Assembly (NCBI RefSeq): GCF_014651535.1
Contig: NZ_BMXB01000001.1
Location: 245,469-309,468, forward strand
Source of the DNA: Salinimicrobium marinum
GTDB taxonomy: Bacteria; Bacteroidota; Bacteroidia; Flavobacteriales; Flavobacteriaceae
DNA: 64,000 bases
Reading direction: 5' to 3'
A model generated the notes under the pieces. That model was not told the origin of the DNA. It was given only the letters and a program-made list of their open reading frames with translations, and did no database searches. The position numbers were made by a program, and so were the translations under genes. Shown one piece after another: positions 39,514 through 47,744 of the stretch. How positions within the stretch are numbered: position 1 is the first letter of the stretch; every line of letters begins with the position of its first letter.

Positions 39514-39905
39514 GTTTTTTGATATTTCCTGTCGTAGGAGAAAAAGAAGTTAACCCAGATATTTCTGCTCAGTCGGATGATAAAAGGCATAAACACAAAA
39601 AGTGTGGCTACAATTATTAGAAAAGAATTGAACAAGCTGAGATTAAATCCAAAATAGGCGATAAAAAAAGCTGGAACTGCGAAAGCAATTCCCACTGCAT
39701 AACTTACATACATGGCACCAAAAAAGAAAGAGGGCTCCATTTTTACCTTGGTACCACAATGAGGACAGCGTTCATGCATTTCAAAAATCCTGGATACCTT
39801 ATAAGGATTTGGTTCCCGGTACATATTCTCTTCATGGCAGACGGGGCAGGTTCCAGTAAACACGCTGTATAACTTATTGCCTTTCAGAGGGTTTAATAAA
39901 TTCAT
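39510..39905 (-). CDS. DUF983 membrane protein with zinc ribbon
   Basis: 131 residues from the ATG at 39905. The N-terminal part has CPVCHEE and, 27 residues on, CPHCG, a four-cysteine zinc-ribbon pattern. Two membrane helices follow (VSYAVGIAFAVPAFFIAYFG and the following hydrophobic stretch). Function of DUF983 proteins is unknown. It diverges from the ABC-F gene. Confidence 0.85.
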   Translation of the reverse strand: MNLLNPLKGNKLYSVFTGTCPVCHEENMYREPNPYKVSRIFEMHERCPHCGTKVKMEPSFFFGAMYVSYAVGIAFAVPAFFIAYFGFNLSLFNSFLIIVATLFVFMPFIIRLSRNIWVNFFFSYDRKYQKT

Positions 39906-39965
39906 GAGGGGTTTTTTTTCCGTATTAAAATTAAGCATCTTTGCAAAAAGAAAAGAAAAAGAAGA

Positions 39966-41879
39966 ATGTTAAATATACATAATTTATCTGTATCATTTCA
40001 GGGGGAATATTTGTTCGAGGAAATCACCTTCAGGCTTGGAGCAGGAGACAGGGTAGGTCTTATTGGTAAGAACGGTGCAGGAAAATCTACACTGCTTAAG
40101 ATCCTGTCTAAAGAAATGGAACCTGATACCGGTCAAATTGCAGCAGATAAAGATCTTAAAATAGGATTTTTAAAGCAGGATATAGATTTTGTTGAAGGAA
40201 GAACAGTTTTAGATGAATCTTATCAGGCTTTTGAGGAGATCAAAAAGCTCGAAAAAAAGCTGGAACAGATAAACACGGAACTGGCCGAGCGTACAGATTA
40301 TGAAAGTGACGGATACCATCAATTGATGGTTGATCTCAATGATGTACAACATCAATATGAAATCCATGGCGGCTATAATTACCAGGGGGAAACTGAAAGG
40401 ATCCTTCAGGGGTTAGGATTTAAAAGAGAGGATTTCGGAAAACTTACCGATACGTTTTCCGGAGGATGGAGAATGAGAATCGAACTTGCAAAATTGTTGC
40501 TTCAATCCAACGATATCCTGCTGCTGGATGAGCCTACAAACCATCTCGATATTGAATCTATTATCTGGCTGGAATCATTTCTGAATGGTTATCCTGGAGC
40601 TGTAGTGATTGTTTCTCACGACAAGATGTTTCTGGATAATGTAACTAATCGGACTATTGAAATTTCCCTCGGAAGGATTTACGATTACAACAAACCTTAT
40701 TCAAAATACCTCGTATTACGTGAGGAGTTGAGAGAGCAGCAGCTTGCTTCCCAGAAAAACCAGGAAAAGCAAATTCAGCAAACCGAAAAATTAATAGAGA
40801 AATTCCGCGCAAAAGCTTCCAAAGCGAGCATGGCGCAGTCTCTTATTAAAAAACTGGATAAGATTGATCGTATTGAGGTAGATGAGGATGACAACAGCGT
40901 AATGAACCTGAAATTCCCTGTTTCTGTAGTCCCCGGAAAAGTGGTCGTGGAAGCCGAGAATATTTCAAAATCCTATGATGATAAAAATGTGTTGCAGAAC
41001 ATCGACCTTTTTATAGAACGGGATTCCAAAACGGCTTTTGTGGGTCAGAACGGTCAGGGAAAATCTACACTGGCAAAAATTATAGTAGGAGAACTGGACC
41101 ATAAAGGCTCTCTTAAACTGGGTCACAATGTGCAGATTAGTTATTTTGCACAGAACCAGGCAGAATATCTTGATGGTACCAAAACAGTACTCGATACCAT
41201 GATCGATGCCGCGAATGAAAAGAACAGGAGCAGAGTGCGGGATATTCTTGGATCCTTTTTGTTCAGGGGAGATGAAGTGGATAAATATGTGCGGGTACTT
41301 TCGGGAGGAGAACGCAACAGGCTTGCACTAGCCAAAATGCTGTTACAGCCATTTAACGTACTGGTAATGGATGAGCCTACCAACCACCTTGATATCAAGT
41401 CAAAGAACGTGCTTAAAGACGCTTTAATTAGCTTTGAAGGTACTTTGATCCTGGTGTCTCACGATAGGGATTTCCTGCAGGGCCTTACCAATAAAGTGTA
41501 CGAATTCAAGGATCATAAGATCAAGGAATATCTTGGTGATATTGATTTTTATCTGGAACAACGTAACGCAGAAGATATGCGTGCCATTGAGAAGCGGGAT
41601 AAAGTGCAGAAAGAGGATACGAAGAATGCGAACAGCAAACAGGCTTACAATGATCAAAAGAAGCTCAAATCACTTAATAATAAATTGAGCAATACAGAAT
41701 CAAGAATTAGTAAACTTGAAAAAGAGCTGAAAGCAAAAGATGCTGAAATGGCTTCAGACTATGAAAAAGCCATTTCAAAAAGTAACTTTCTTGAAGATTA
41801 TCAAAAGAAGAGAAAAGAACTTGAAAGCCTGATGAAAGCATGGGAGCAATTACAGGAAGAGCTTGAAATGAATTCTTAA
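39966..41879 (+). CDS. ABC-F family ATPase
   Basis: 637 residues and no membrane segments. Two ATP-binding cassettes: the first with GKNGAGKST, FSGGWRMR and LLLDEPTNHLD, the second with GQNGQGKST, LSGGERNR and VMDEPTNHLD. A linker of the ABC-F type joins them. The C-terminal 90 residues are a charged coiled coil, as in Uup-like proteins. ABC-F proteins act on ribosomes or nucleic acids; the coiled coil favours a Uup-like role, but resistance-type function cannot be excluded. Confidence 0.93.
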   Translation: MLNIHNLSVSFQGEYLFEEITFRLGAGDRVGLIGKNGAGKSTLLKILSKEMEPDTGQIAADKDLKIGFLKQDIDFVEGRTVLDESYQAFEEIKKLEKKLEQINTELAERTDYESDGYHQLMVDLNDVQHQYEIHGGYNYQGETERILQGLGFKREDFGKLTDTFSGGWRMRIELAKLLLQSNDILLLDEPTNHLDIESIIWLESFLNGYPGAVVIVSHDKMFLDNVTNRTIEISLGRIYDYNKPYSKYLVLREELREQQLASQKNQEKQIQQTEKLIEKFRAKASKASMAQSLIKKLDKIDRIEVDEDDNSVMNLKFPVSVVPGKVVVEAENISKSYDDKNVLQNIDLFIERDSKTAFVGQNGQGKSTLAKIIVGELDHKGSLKLGHNVQISYFAQNQAEYLDGTKTVLDTMIDAANEKNRSRVRDILGSFLFRGDEVDKYVRVLSGGERNRLALAKMLLQPFNVLVMDEPTNHLDIKSKNVLKDALISFEGTLILVSHDRDFLQGLTNKVYEFKDHKIKEYLGDIDFYLEQRNAEDMRAIEKRDKVQKEDTKNANSKQAYNDQKKLKSLNNKLSNTESRISKLEKELKAKDAEMASDYEKAISKSNFLEDYQKKRKELESLMKAWEQLQEELEMNS

Positions 41880-41977
41880 AACTGATTCCTGAATTTCTCC
41901 TGATTAATTTTTCAAAATCCCTAAGCGGATTCATTAATTGATCAAACTGCATCTTCTGATCTATTTATGATGAAAAT

Positions 41978-42160
41978 ATGTTAGAACACTTTTTTCAATG
42001 TCCTCATTGCTGGGAGGAAATTTCCATGTTGCTGGATATTTCCGTAAGACGACAGCGGTATATCGAAGACTGTGAGATCTGCTGTCATCCTTTGGAAATA
42101 TCTGTTGGATTCGAATCAGGTGAGCTACAGGAATTTGATGTTCGGAGTATTGAACAGTAG
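41978..42160 (+). CDS. CPXCG-motif cysteine-rich peptide
   Basis: 60 residues, belonging by pattern to the small CPXCG family: CPHCWEE near the start and CEICCHPLEI about 25 residues later, forming a zinc-ribbon. Function unknown. It is found in many proteobacteria and Bacteroidota as a lone small gene. Confidence 0.85.
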   Translation: MLEHFFQCPHCWEEISMLLDISVRRQRYIEDCEICCHPLEISVGFESGELQEFDVRSIEQ

Positions 42161-42242
42161 ACAATCAGGTAATTATAAACACTTCACGTTTTTCCTCACG
42201 AGATTTTTTATTAAATTAGAGCATAAAATCTTCTTGAATAGC

Positions 42243-42596
42243 ATGGTATCAACTTTTGAGTTAGCTGACAATGTAGTGGGAATAATAATAGATTCAGATC
42301 TGGATCAAGAGCTTATTGAACGTGTGCAGGCAAAAATTCGGGATAAAATAGATGATTATGGAGAGATTAATATATTTTTTGAAATAAAAAGAGGCACCAA
42401 ATTTGGGTTTAAAGCTTTTTTAGATCAGATGACTTTTAATCTGAACCATACAAGAAGTTTCCGGAAAATTGCAGTGGTTTCAGATCTTGATTGGTTGAGA
42501 ACCAGTATGTTTATTAAAGACATCATAGTGGAGACCAATATCAGAAGTTTTTCTAATAATGAGCGGTTGGAAGCTCTTGCCTGGATCGCTGAATAA
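42243..42596 (+). CDS. SpoIIAA/STAS-like protein
   Basis: 117 residues from the ATG at 42243 (MVSTFELADNVVGI); the upstream frame extension overlaps the preceding gene and is not family-like. The pattern VVGIIIDSDLDQELIE, a central FFEIKRG strand and IAVVSDLDWLR match the SpoIIAA-like family (PF11964). Its role is unknown. It is the last chromosomal gene before the tRNA. Confidence 0.85.
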   Translation: MVSTFELADNVVGIIIDSDLDQELIERVQAKIRDKIDDYGEINIFFEIKRGTKFGFKAFLDQMTFNLNHTRSFRKIAVVSDLDWLRTSMFIKDIIVETNIRSFSNNERLEALAWIAE

Positions 42597-42611
42597 TTTT
42601 TTTCTTTTTTC

Positions 42612-42642
42612 TTTGGAAAAGTAGAAATCAGTTGTATATTTG
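42612..42642 (+). promoter_or_regulatory. Promoter of the tRNA-like element and initiator tRNA
   Basis: TTTG at 42612-42615, 19 bases, then TATATTTG at 42635-42642. The predicted start falls at the first bases of the inverted repeat that opens the tRNA-like element. Confidence 0.75.
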
Positions 42643-42643
42643 C

Positions 42644-42739
42644 ATTCCAATATTGCGGATAAGGAAGTATGCTTCGGCAAGCTTAACATAAATTCGCTCA
42701 TCGGGATTATAACCCGAAAGTATAAAAAAATATTGGAAT
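42644..42739 (+). ncRNA. tRNA-like structured element lacking a T arm
   Basis: A perfect 11-bp closing stem (ATTCCAATATT at 42644-42654, AATATTGGAAT at 42729-42739) encloses two hairpins. One is GCTT-CGGC-AAGC. The other is TCGGG-ATTATAA-CCCGA, an anticodon-arm look-alike with a 7-base loop that would read TAT at the anticodon position. The sequence around the second hairpin matches the anticodon arm of the initiator tRNA just downstream in about 20 of 24 bases. There is no TTCGA-type T arm, so it cannot be a normal tRNA. It may be a decayed tRNA copy or a structured leader. Confidence 0.5.
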
Positions 42740-42746
42740 ATTATAT

Positions 42747-42819
<73 letters not shown>

Positions 42820-42832
42820 CTAGCAAAGACAA

Positions 42833-42861
42833 GGCTTCACAGAAATGTGAAGCCTTTTTTT
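42833..42861 (+). terminator. Terminator after the initiator tRNA
   Basis: GGCTTCACA pairs perfectly with TGTGAAGCC around GAAA, then a T run. Confidence 0.88.
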
Positions 42862-43094
42862 ATTTCATATAGTACAGAATAAGTACAGAATTTGGCTTTT
42901 TTAAAAACTTTATATCTTTTACTATCAACTGAATTCATTTGATGCTATATTCTATTGATTTGCTAGAGGACCAAACAATTGCCCTACATGTTTTCTTCTG
43001 AAATATAATCGTTAGGATGGTATTCCGTTCTCATTTCTCAATTCTTCTGAGTCAAATCTGACATAAATCTTACTACAAGAGGATAATTCATTTT

Positions 43095-43276
43095 CATAAA
43101 CCACTCAGCCCATTCCCCTAAATTCCGCAGAAAAAGCTCCATTACGGGAAATACGGGATCATTCAAAAAATCTTGGACACAACTTCAAAGCTTCCGATTT
43201 CCATTTCGCTACCCCTGCCGAAAAGGCAGGAACGCTACATTCCCAATCTCCATCTTTAAAATTAAGTCCGCTTTAA
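43095..43276 (-). repeat. Diverged tandem unit A with hairpin
   Basis: Aligns with unit B 212 bases to the right. Shared blocks are CCGCAGAAAAAGCTCC, TCTTGGACAC, CCATTTCG and AGTCCGCTT. At the same relative place each unit has a hairpin; here it is CCTGCC/GGCAGG (43214-43230). Confidence 0.6.
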
Positions 43277-43305
43277 ACCCTGCTAAGAATAGAATTTCGG
43301 TTTTT

Positions 43306-43488
43306 CATAGCCCGTTCAGCACATTCCCACTTCATTCCGCAGAAAAAGCTCCATTGCGGGGAAAGAGCTTCACTATAAAAGTCTTGGACACCATCCCCAA
43401 TTTCTCCTTTCCATTTCGTTAGCGCTTCCCGCTATGCTGGGAAGCGCACTTCATTCCAATTCCAAATCGGGAATGGAGTCCGCTTAAT
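43306..43488 (-). repeat. Diverged tandem unit B with hairpin
   Basis: Partner of unit A. Its hairpin is GCGCTTCCC/GGGAAGCGC (43422-43447), a different sequence from unit A's but a perfect 9-bp stem at the equivalent place. On the minus strand one frame runs from a GTG at 43539 to 43273, broken only by a TAG at 43432-43434, inside the hairpin. Confidence 0.6.
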
Positions 43489-43539
43489 CGGATTTCCATC
43501 CTTGCTTTTGGCCCCGCTTCCAATGTTTTTGTACTTCAC
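43432..43539 (-). CDS. Possible 35-residue peptide on the left palindrome arm
   Basis: A GTG-started frame beginning with K-Y-K-N-I and containing KRTPFPIWNWNE ends at a TAG in the hairpin of unit B. It is the mirror-image counterpart of the plus-strand peptide at 43739, whose product has K-S-Y-K-N-I at the same place. It may be decayed coding sequence; the frame stays open beyond the TAG for 53 more codons. Not recognised. Confidence 0.25.
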   Translation of the reverse strand: MKYKNIGSGAKSKDGNPIKRTPFPIWNWNEVRFPA

Positions 43540-43789
43540 ATAAAGACTTTAGACGCACTTCCGCGCCGTCACTGTCCCTTCCCTTTTTTTGTAAGCAAAA
43601 TACCAACATTTGGAAGTTGAACAGACTGCATAACCGGTCGTGCCTCCCTTTTATAAGTCTTTATCAATTCCAAATATTGAAAATGTATAAGCAACAAAAA
43701 AAGGTAACAGCGACGGCACTACGGGAAGTAAATCTAAAATGAACATTATGAAATCGTACAAGAACATCAGAAAGGAAGCGGGGCCAAAA
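43506..43789. repeat. Long imperfect palindrome upstream of ssb
   Basis: The outer 16 bases are perfectly complementary (TTTTGGCCCCGCTTCC at 43506-43521, GGAAGCGGGGCCAAAA at 43774-43789). Inside, further blocks match in inverted order: GCCGTCACTGT (43565-43575) with ACAGCGACGGC (43707-43717), the T8G/CA8-type runs, and CATTTGGAAGTTG with CAATTCCAAATATTG. The centre is near 43648. The arms differ in many places, so this is an old or conserved inverted duplication, not a recent one. Confidence 0.7.
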
Positions 43790-43894
43790 AAACAAAAAAA
43801 GGAAAACGCTCAGGATACAATAAGTAAATCGCTTCAAAAAAATATAAACGGAAACTGCCTGAAAGGTTCAGGTAGTCTATTAAGTAATCTTTAA
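43739..43894 (+). CDS. Small basic protein preceding ssb, unrecognised
   Basis: 51 residues, very rich in Lys, Asn and Ser (MNIMKSYKNIRKEAG at the start). The first half is encoded by the right arm of the palindrome. It ends 10 bases before the ssb ATG, so it could be cotranslated with ssb or act as its leader peptide. No family is recognised. Confidence 0.4.
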   Translation: MNIMKSYKNIRKEAGPKKQKKENAQDTISKSLQKNINGNCLKGSGSLLSNL

Positions 43895-43904
43895 TTCTTT
43901 TATT

Positions 43905-44261
43905 ATGAGTACTATCAAAAATCACGTACAGCTAATTGGAAACGTTGGTCAGGAACCAACCATTACCAACCTCGAAAACGGTAAAAAAGTAGCCCGTTTT
44001 TCACTTGCCACCAATGAGTATTACAAAAACGACAAGGGCGAAAAAGTGCAAAATACGGAATGGCATACCGTAGTCGCCTGGGGAAAAACTGCAGAAATCA
44101 TTGAGAAGTATGCAGGAAAGGGTAAGGAAATTGGAGTTAGCGGAAAATTGAAATCCCGTAGTTACGAGGATAACGATGGCATTAAGCGCTATGTTACCGA
44201 AGTGGAAGCCAACGAAATCCTTTTGTTAGGCGTAAAGAACGGCAATAATTCAATTGAGTAA
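43905..44261 (+). CDS. ssb: Single-stranded DNA-binding protein
   Basis: 118 residues, an OB fold only, without the long acidic-tipped tail of chromosomal SSB. The start NHVQLIGNVGQEP, the middle KNTEWH-like VQNTEWHTVVAWGKTAE and SGKLKSRSYED motif are typical. Such short SSBs are usual cargo of Bacteroidota conjugative and mobilisable elements. A hairpin terminator follows, then the radC-like gene. Confidence 0.93.
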   Translation: MSTIKNHVQLIGNVGQEPTITNLENGKKVARFSLATNEYYKNDKGEKVQNTEWHTVVAWGKTAEIIEKYAGKGKEIGVSGKLKSRSYEDNDGIKRYVTEVEANEILLLGVKNGNNSIE

Positions 44262-44270
44262 ATTAAAAAC

Positions 44271-44308
44271 AAAGAGGGCGGTACGGTCGAAAGTCTCGCC
44301 CTCTTTCA
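44271..44308 (+). terminator. Terminator after ssb
   Basis: Perfect 10-bp stem AAAGAGGGCG/CGCCCTCTTT. Confidence 0.8.
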
Positions 44309-44334
44309 TTATTCACCTTTTAAATCAGATCATA

Positions 44335-44624
44335 ATGGAAACCAAAGTTAATGAAATCGCGATAAGTTATAGTGGAAGTTTAAAAGCAAATTTGCTTCCC
44401 AAGATAACCTGTTCCCAAAGTGCTGCAGATTTAGCCTACAGCCAATGGAACAAAGATACTATTGAACTGCACGAGACTTTTAAAATAATGCTGCTCAACA
44501 ATGCCAATAAGGTAAAAGGAATATATGAAACCTCTAACGGAGGAATAACAGGAACTTTAGTGGATGTCCGCATCTTATTTGCCGTACTGTTAAAGAGCTT
44601 GACAACGGCAGTTATTTTGGTCCA
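44335..44624 (+). pseudogene. radC: RadC-like JAB-domain protein, left half (split by RIT element)
   Basis: The ATG at 44335 opens a RadC/JAB frame (ETFKIMLLNNANKVKG, TSNGGITGTLVDVR, TTAVILVH) that loses homology exactly where the RIT element begins. The broken motif is HNHPSG: the first His is here, the rest at 50758. RadC-like genes are standard in Bacteroidota mobile elements; their role is unclear. Joining the halves at the shared GTCCA gives 149 codons and a stop with no frameshift. The continuing ORF ends at a stop inside the RIT end. Confidence 0.85.
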
Positions 44625-44652
44625 TTATGCAAAGTAGATGGTTATGTAAAGT
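44624..44652 (+). repeat. Left terminal inverted repeat of the RIT element
   Basis: ATTATGCAAAGTA, four spacer bases, GTTATGTAAAGT. A further inverted copy CTTTGCATAAT lies at 44697-44707. Confidence 0.8.
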
Positions 44653-44782
44653 GATTGATTTATTGTATTTATTACCAGTAGGTTATATCTGTTTTTCTTT
44701 GCATAATATTATCTTTTCTTCGTTGAACTTCAGGGGACAATCTTTTATTTAGAGGAATTATCCACATCTAAATAATTGTCTT

Positions 44783-45130
44783 ATGAATGAACAAATCAAA
44801 GCCTTTAATAAGTTGATGACTGAGGCCGGAAATTACCTTGAATCCGCACATGCTTATTCAGGATCTACGGTTGGGGCTTATCGAAGGGGCTGGAAACAAC
44901 TCAGGGAGTTTATGGTTTCCAAAGGAATCAACCTTTATGACCAAAAAGTAGAAGATCAATTCCTATGTTACGTTTTCAATGGCCGTAAGGGTCGTAAACT
45001 CTCCAAACAAGAACAATTTCTGGCGAATAGTATCAAAAAACTCACCGAATTCCAAAGTACCGGTAAGATCAAAGTCCCTGCCCGGCCACCAGTGAAAACA
45101 CCCTTGCTATTTAACGGGATCTTAGGCGGA
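44783..45130 (+). pseudogene. First RIT recombinase (RitA), N-terminal fragment cut by IS21
   Basis: The first 116 codons are a SAM-like core-binding domain of a tyrosine recombinase (SAHAYSGSTVGAYRRGW..REFM). The frame then enters the left end of the IS21-family element at 45131 and stops at 45166. The catalytic half resumes at 47745. Removing the insertion with a 5-bp near-duplication (gcgga/gcgag) would restore a frame of about 423 residues. No catalytic residue is in this fragment. Confidence 0.8.
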
Positions 45131-45277
45131 TGTGATCGGAAATTAAATCTGTACAGTTTTCGGTAAATAAGAATACACAGAAAATGGCAACAAGAATACA
45201 CAACTAAAAGACCTTTTAGGGCATGCCCCAAAAGGTCAAAAAGCTAATATTGCTAGTTCACCAAAACCAGCAATTTT

Positions 45278-46837
45278 ATGAATGTGTATTTAGCCAAATT
45301 TATGACTTATTTTGAAATCCACCGAATGCACCGTGAAGGGCATTCCATTAGCAAGATCAGTGAATTCTTAGTACTCAACAGACGTACGGTATCCAAATAC
45401 CTGTCGATGAGCGAAGCGGAGTATGAAGAATTCCTGATTAAACAAACCAATCGAGAGAAGAAACTACTTCCCTTTGAGGATTTTGTCAGGCAGCGTCTTG
45501 AAGAATTTAGAAATACCCCTGCAGCACAGATGCATGACTGGCTCAAGGAGAATCATCCTGATTTTCCAGTAGTATCTCAGAAGACAGTCTTTAATTTTGT
45601 ATCCTGGGTCCGAAAGAAACACCAGTTACCCGCAGTTAAAACGGAGAGACAGTTCCAGCAGCTTGAAGAAACTCCTTATGGAAAACAAGCACAGGTAGAC
45701 TTTGGAGAATACAATATGAGAACGACCACCGGTACCCGGGTAAAAGTCTTCTTCTTTACAATAGTGTTGTCTCGTTCCCGTTTTAAATATGTTTGGTTTA
45801 CGGATCGATACTTTACCTCAGAATTGGCCATAGAGGCCCACGAGAAAGCCTTTGAATATTTAGGAGGTATCCCGGATGAGATTGTTTATGACCAGGATAA
45901 GGTTTTTGTGGTAAGTGAAAACGGAGGAGATATTATCCTAACCAATGCCTTCCGGAGGTATACCAGAGCCCAATGTTTTGATCTTTACTTTTGCCGAAAA
46001 GCAGATCCCCAAAGCAAGGGTAAGGTTGAAAATGTGGTGAAGTATGTAAAGCAAAACTTTCTTTACAACCGTACCTACCATAACATCGAAACCCTTAACG
46101 ATGAAGTACTGGGATGGCTGGGACGCACTGCTAACAGTCTGCCCCACGGGACTACCCAAAAAGAGCCCTGGGCAGAGTTCAATATTGAACGCTCCTTTTT
46201 AAAGTCTTATAACGCCCATGTTGGTCCAGTAACAACAATGGCTACCTACACCGTCAGAAAAGATAATGTCATCTCTTACAAAGGTAATTTTTACTCCCTG
46301 CCCCTTGGCACCTATAAAGGAAAAGAGACCCTGGTGGCTGTACGTGTGGAAGATGATGCCTTCCTTGTCATCACCGATGCTCTGGGAGAAGAGCAAATCT
46401 GCCGCCACAAAATTCCTGTAGGCAGAGGGAATAAAGTAGCTAATACGGATCATAAAAGAGACAAGAGCGCTGCCATTGGGGAAATGATAGCAGAGGTCGC
46501 TGCTTTGTTCGAACAACCTGAAAAGGCTCGAGAGTGGCTTGAGATGATCAAAGCTGACAAACCCCGGTACATCAGGGATCAGCTGATTATGATAAGACAA
46601 GCAGCACTACAGACAGCTTCGGCCTATCTAAACAAGTCGATGGAGTATTGTTTATCCCATAAGATCTGTAGCGCGGCAGACTTCAAAAGTATTTTGGCTT
46701 CCACCGAGCAATTTCCAAAAAAGGAAACAAAGATCGTGAGGCTTAATCCCCTAAGCGGTGAAATCCCAGACAAAGCTCACATCCAGCCGCAAAAAAGCTC
46801 CATAGAAGATTTTGAGCAGATCCTTAAAAAATCATAA
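45278..46837 (+). CDS. istA: IS21-family transposase IstA
   Basis: 519 residues (an internal ATG at 45302 is a possible start). An N-terminal helix-turn-helix (SISKISEFLVLNRRTVSKYL) is followed by an rve/DDE catalytic core with Asp in AQVDFGEYN, Asp in IVYDQDKVF and Glu in GKVENVVKYV, all intact. A C-terminal beta domain (SYKGNFYSLPLGTYKG) follows. The gene looks fully active. It inserts the element together with the IstB ATPase. Confidence 0.95.
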   Translation: MNVYLAKFMTYFEIHRMHREGHSISKISEFLVLNRRTVSKYLSMSEAEYEEFLIKQTNREKKLLPFEDFVRQRLEEFRNTPAAQMHDWLKENHPDFPVVSQKTVFNFVSWVRKKHQLPAVKTERQFQQLEETPYGKQAQVDFGEYNMRTTTGTRVKVFFFTIVLSRSRFKYVWFTDRYFTSELAIEAHEKAFEYLGGIPDEIVYDQDKVFVVSENGGDIILTNAFRRYTRAQCFDLYFCRKADPQSKGKVENVVKYVKQNFLYNRTYHNIETLNDEVLGWLGRTANSLPHGTTQKEPWAEFNIERSFLKSYNAHVGPVTTMATYTVRKDNVISYKGNFYSLPLGTYKGKETLVAVRVEDDAFLVITDALGEEQICRHKIPVGRGNKVANTDHKRDKSAAIGEMIAEVAALFEQPEKAREWLEMIKADKPRYIRDQLIMIRQAALQTASAYLNKSMEYCLSHKICSAADFKSILASTEQFPKKETKIVRLNPLSGEIPDKAHIQPQKSSIEDFEQILKKS

Positions 46838-46896
46838 ACCCAATCTCCCCTGGAGAAAGGGCTTCTTCAGGGGCTTTATTTTTAATAAAAACAATC

Positions 46897-47652
46897 ATGG
46901 AAACAAAAGAACAGATCACTGAGTATTGCCGAAAATTTAGAACCGCCGGTATAGGTAACAACCTGGAAGTACTGGTAAAAGAAGCCGAGGATAAAGCCTT
47001 TGGTTTTATGGAGTTCACTTTACACCTGTTGGAAGCCGAGGCCACACACCGCTACCAAAATGAGGTGAAAAGAAGACGAAAAGTAGCCAGATTACCCCTT
47101 CACAGCAACCTGGATCACTATGATCATACCTTCAACAATGGCATCTCAGAGACCCGCTTGAATCAGCTAAGGGAGCTAAACTGGCTGGACCAGGGTTATA
47201 ATATTATGCTGATGGGACCTTCGGGTGTGGGCAAAACTTTACTTGCTTCCGGTCTTTGCAGCGATGCCATTGACAAAGGATACAAGGCTTATTTTAGAAC
47301 GATGGAAGACATAGTAAATATGCTGAAAATGAGAGATATGACCCGAACTGCTACAGCAGATTACAAGCGACTCTCAAAGGCAGATCTCATTGTTATTGAC
47401 GATATTATGCTCTTCCCGGTGGAGAAAAGCCAGGCAGTTGCATTATTTAATTTTATCAATCAATTATATGAAAATACCTGCTTTATTATAACCACCAATA
47501 AAATGGCTGCGGACTGGGCTAAAATGCTGGATGATGAAGTTCTAGCTACGGCTTTACTGGACAGATTACTCTACCGATGCGAGGTGATGAATCTATCTGG
47601 AAAAAGCTATAGAATGGAGAATAGAAAAACTTTTTTTGAACAGAAAAAATAA
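46897..47652 (+). CDS. istB: IS21-family helper ATPase IstB
   Basis: 251 residues. DnaC-like AAA+ with Walker A GPSGVGKT, Walker B LIVIDDIMLFP and a sensor-type TTNKMAADW. It follows istA after 59 bases. IstB selects target DNA and activates IstA. Confidence 0.95.
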   Translation: METKEQITEYCRKFRTAGIGNNLEVLVKEAEDKAFGFMEFTLHLLEAEATHRYQNEVKRRRKVARLPLHSNLDHYDHTFNNGISETRLNQLRELNWLDQGYNIMLMGPSGVGKTLLASGLCSDAIDKGYKAYFRTMEDIVNMLKMRDMTRTATADYKRLSKADLIVIDDIMLFPVEKSQAVALFNFINQLYENTCFIITTNKMAADWAKMLDDEVLATALLDRLLYRCEVMNLSGKSYRMENRKTFFEQKK

Positions 47653-47744
47653 CCGATTATATTTACCAAACCTGTGCACTCTTGTTGCCAAAACCTGTGC
47701 ACTCTTATTTACCATTTTCTGCGCATTGTTACTTACCGATTACA

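Larger units (their letters stand above)
42862..43738. other. Gene-poor left end of the accessory region
   Basis: Nearly 900 bases without a convincing gene. It contains an 11-base-spaced duplication of AGTACAGAAT (42871 and 42882), two diverged 180-bp tandem units and the left arm of a long imperfect palindrome (listed separately). Several short minus-strand frames are open here but are broken by stops. Confidence 0.6.
45131..47744 (+). mobile_element. IS21-family insertion sequence
   Basis: 2614 bp with istA and istB in tandem. The ends begin TGTGATCGG and, on the complement, TGTAATCGG, and align over about 26 bases (TGTnATCGGnAAnTAA...TG..CAG). Each end repeats a 20-base motif of the type CGGTAAATAAGAATACACAG: two more on the left (45161, 45185) and at least two more on the right (47671, 47694), the multiple terminal repeats typical of the family. 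The flanks share only gcg plus two transposed bases (gcgga/gcgag), so the target duplication has changed or the end call is off slightly. Confidence 0.88.

Noticed and set aside
41140..42700. Minus-strand ORFs opposite the ABC-F and SpoIIAA-like genes
   Set aside because: Frame shadows with no start context and no domain likeness.
42871..42891. AGTACAGAAT direct duplication as attachment core
   Set aside because: Only 10 bases with an 11-base period and no partner at another border in the window; kept only as a possible arm site.
44624..44640. The 127-codon ORF ending at 44637 as an intact small gene
   Set aside because: Its last codons come from the RIT end; homology to RadC stops at the border, and the gene resumes at 50758.
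45150..45170. Alternative left tip of the IS21-family element at TGTACAG
   Set aside because: The complement of the right tip aligns better over 26 bases with the TGTGATCGG at 45131, and 45150 is inside an inner repeat.
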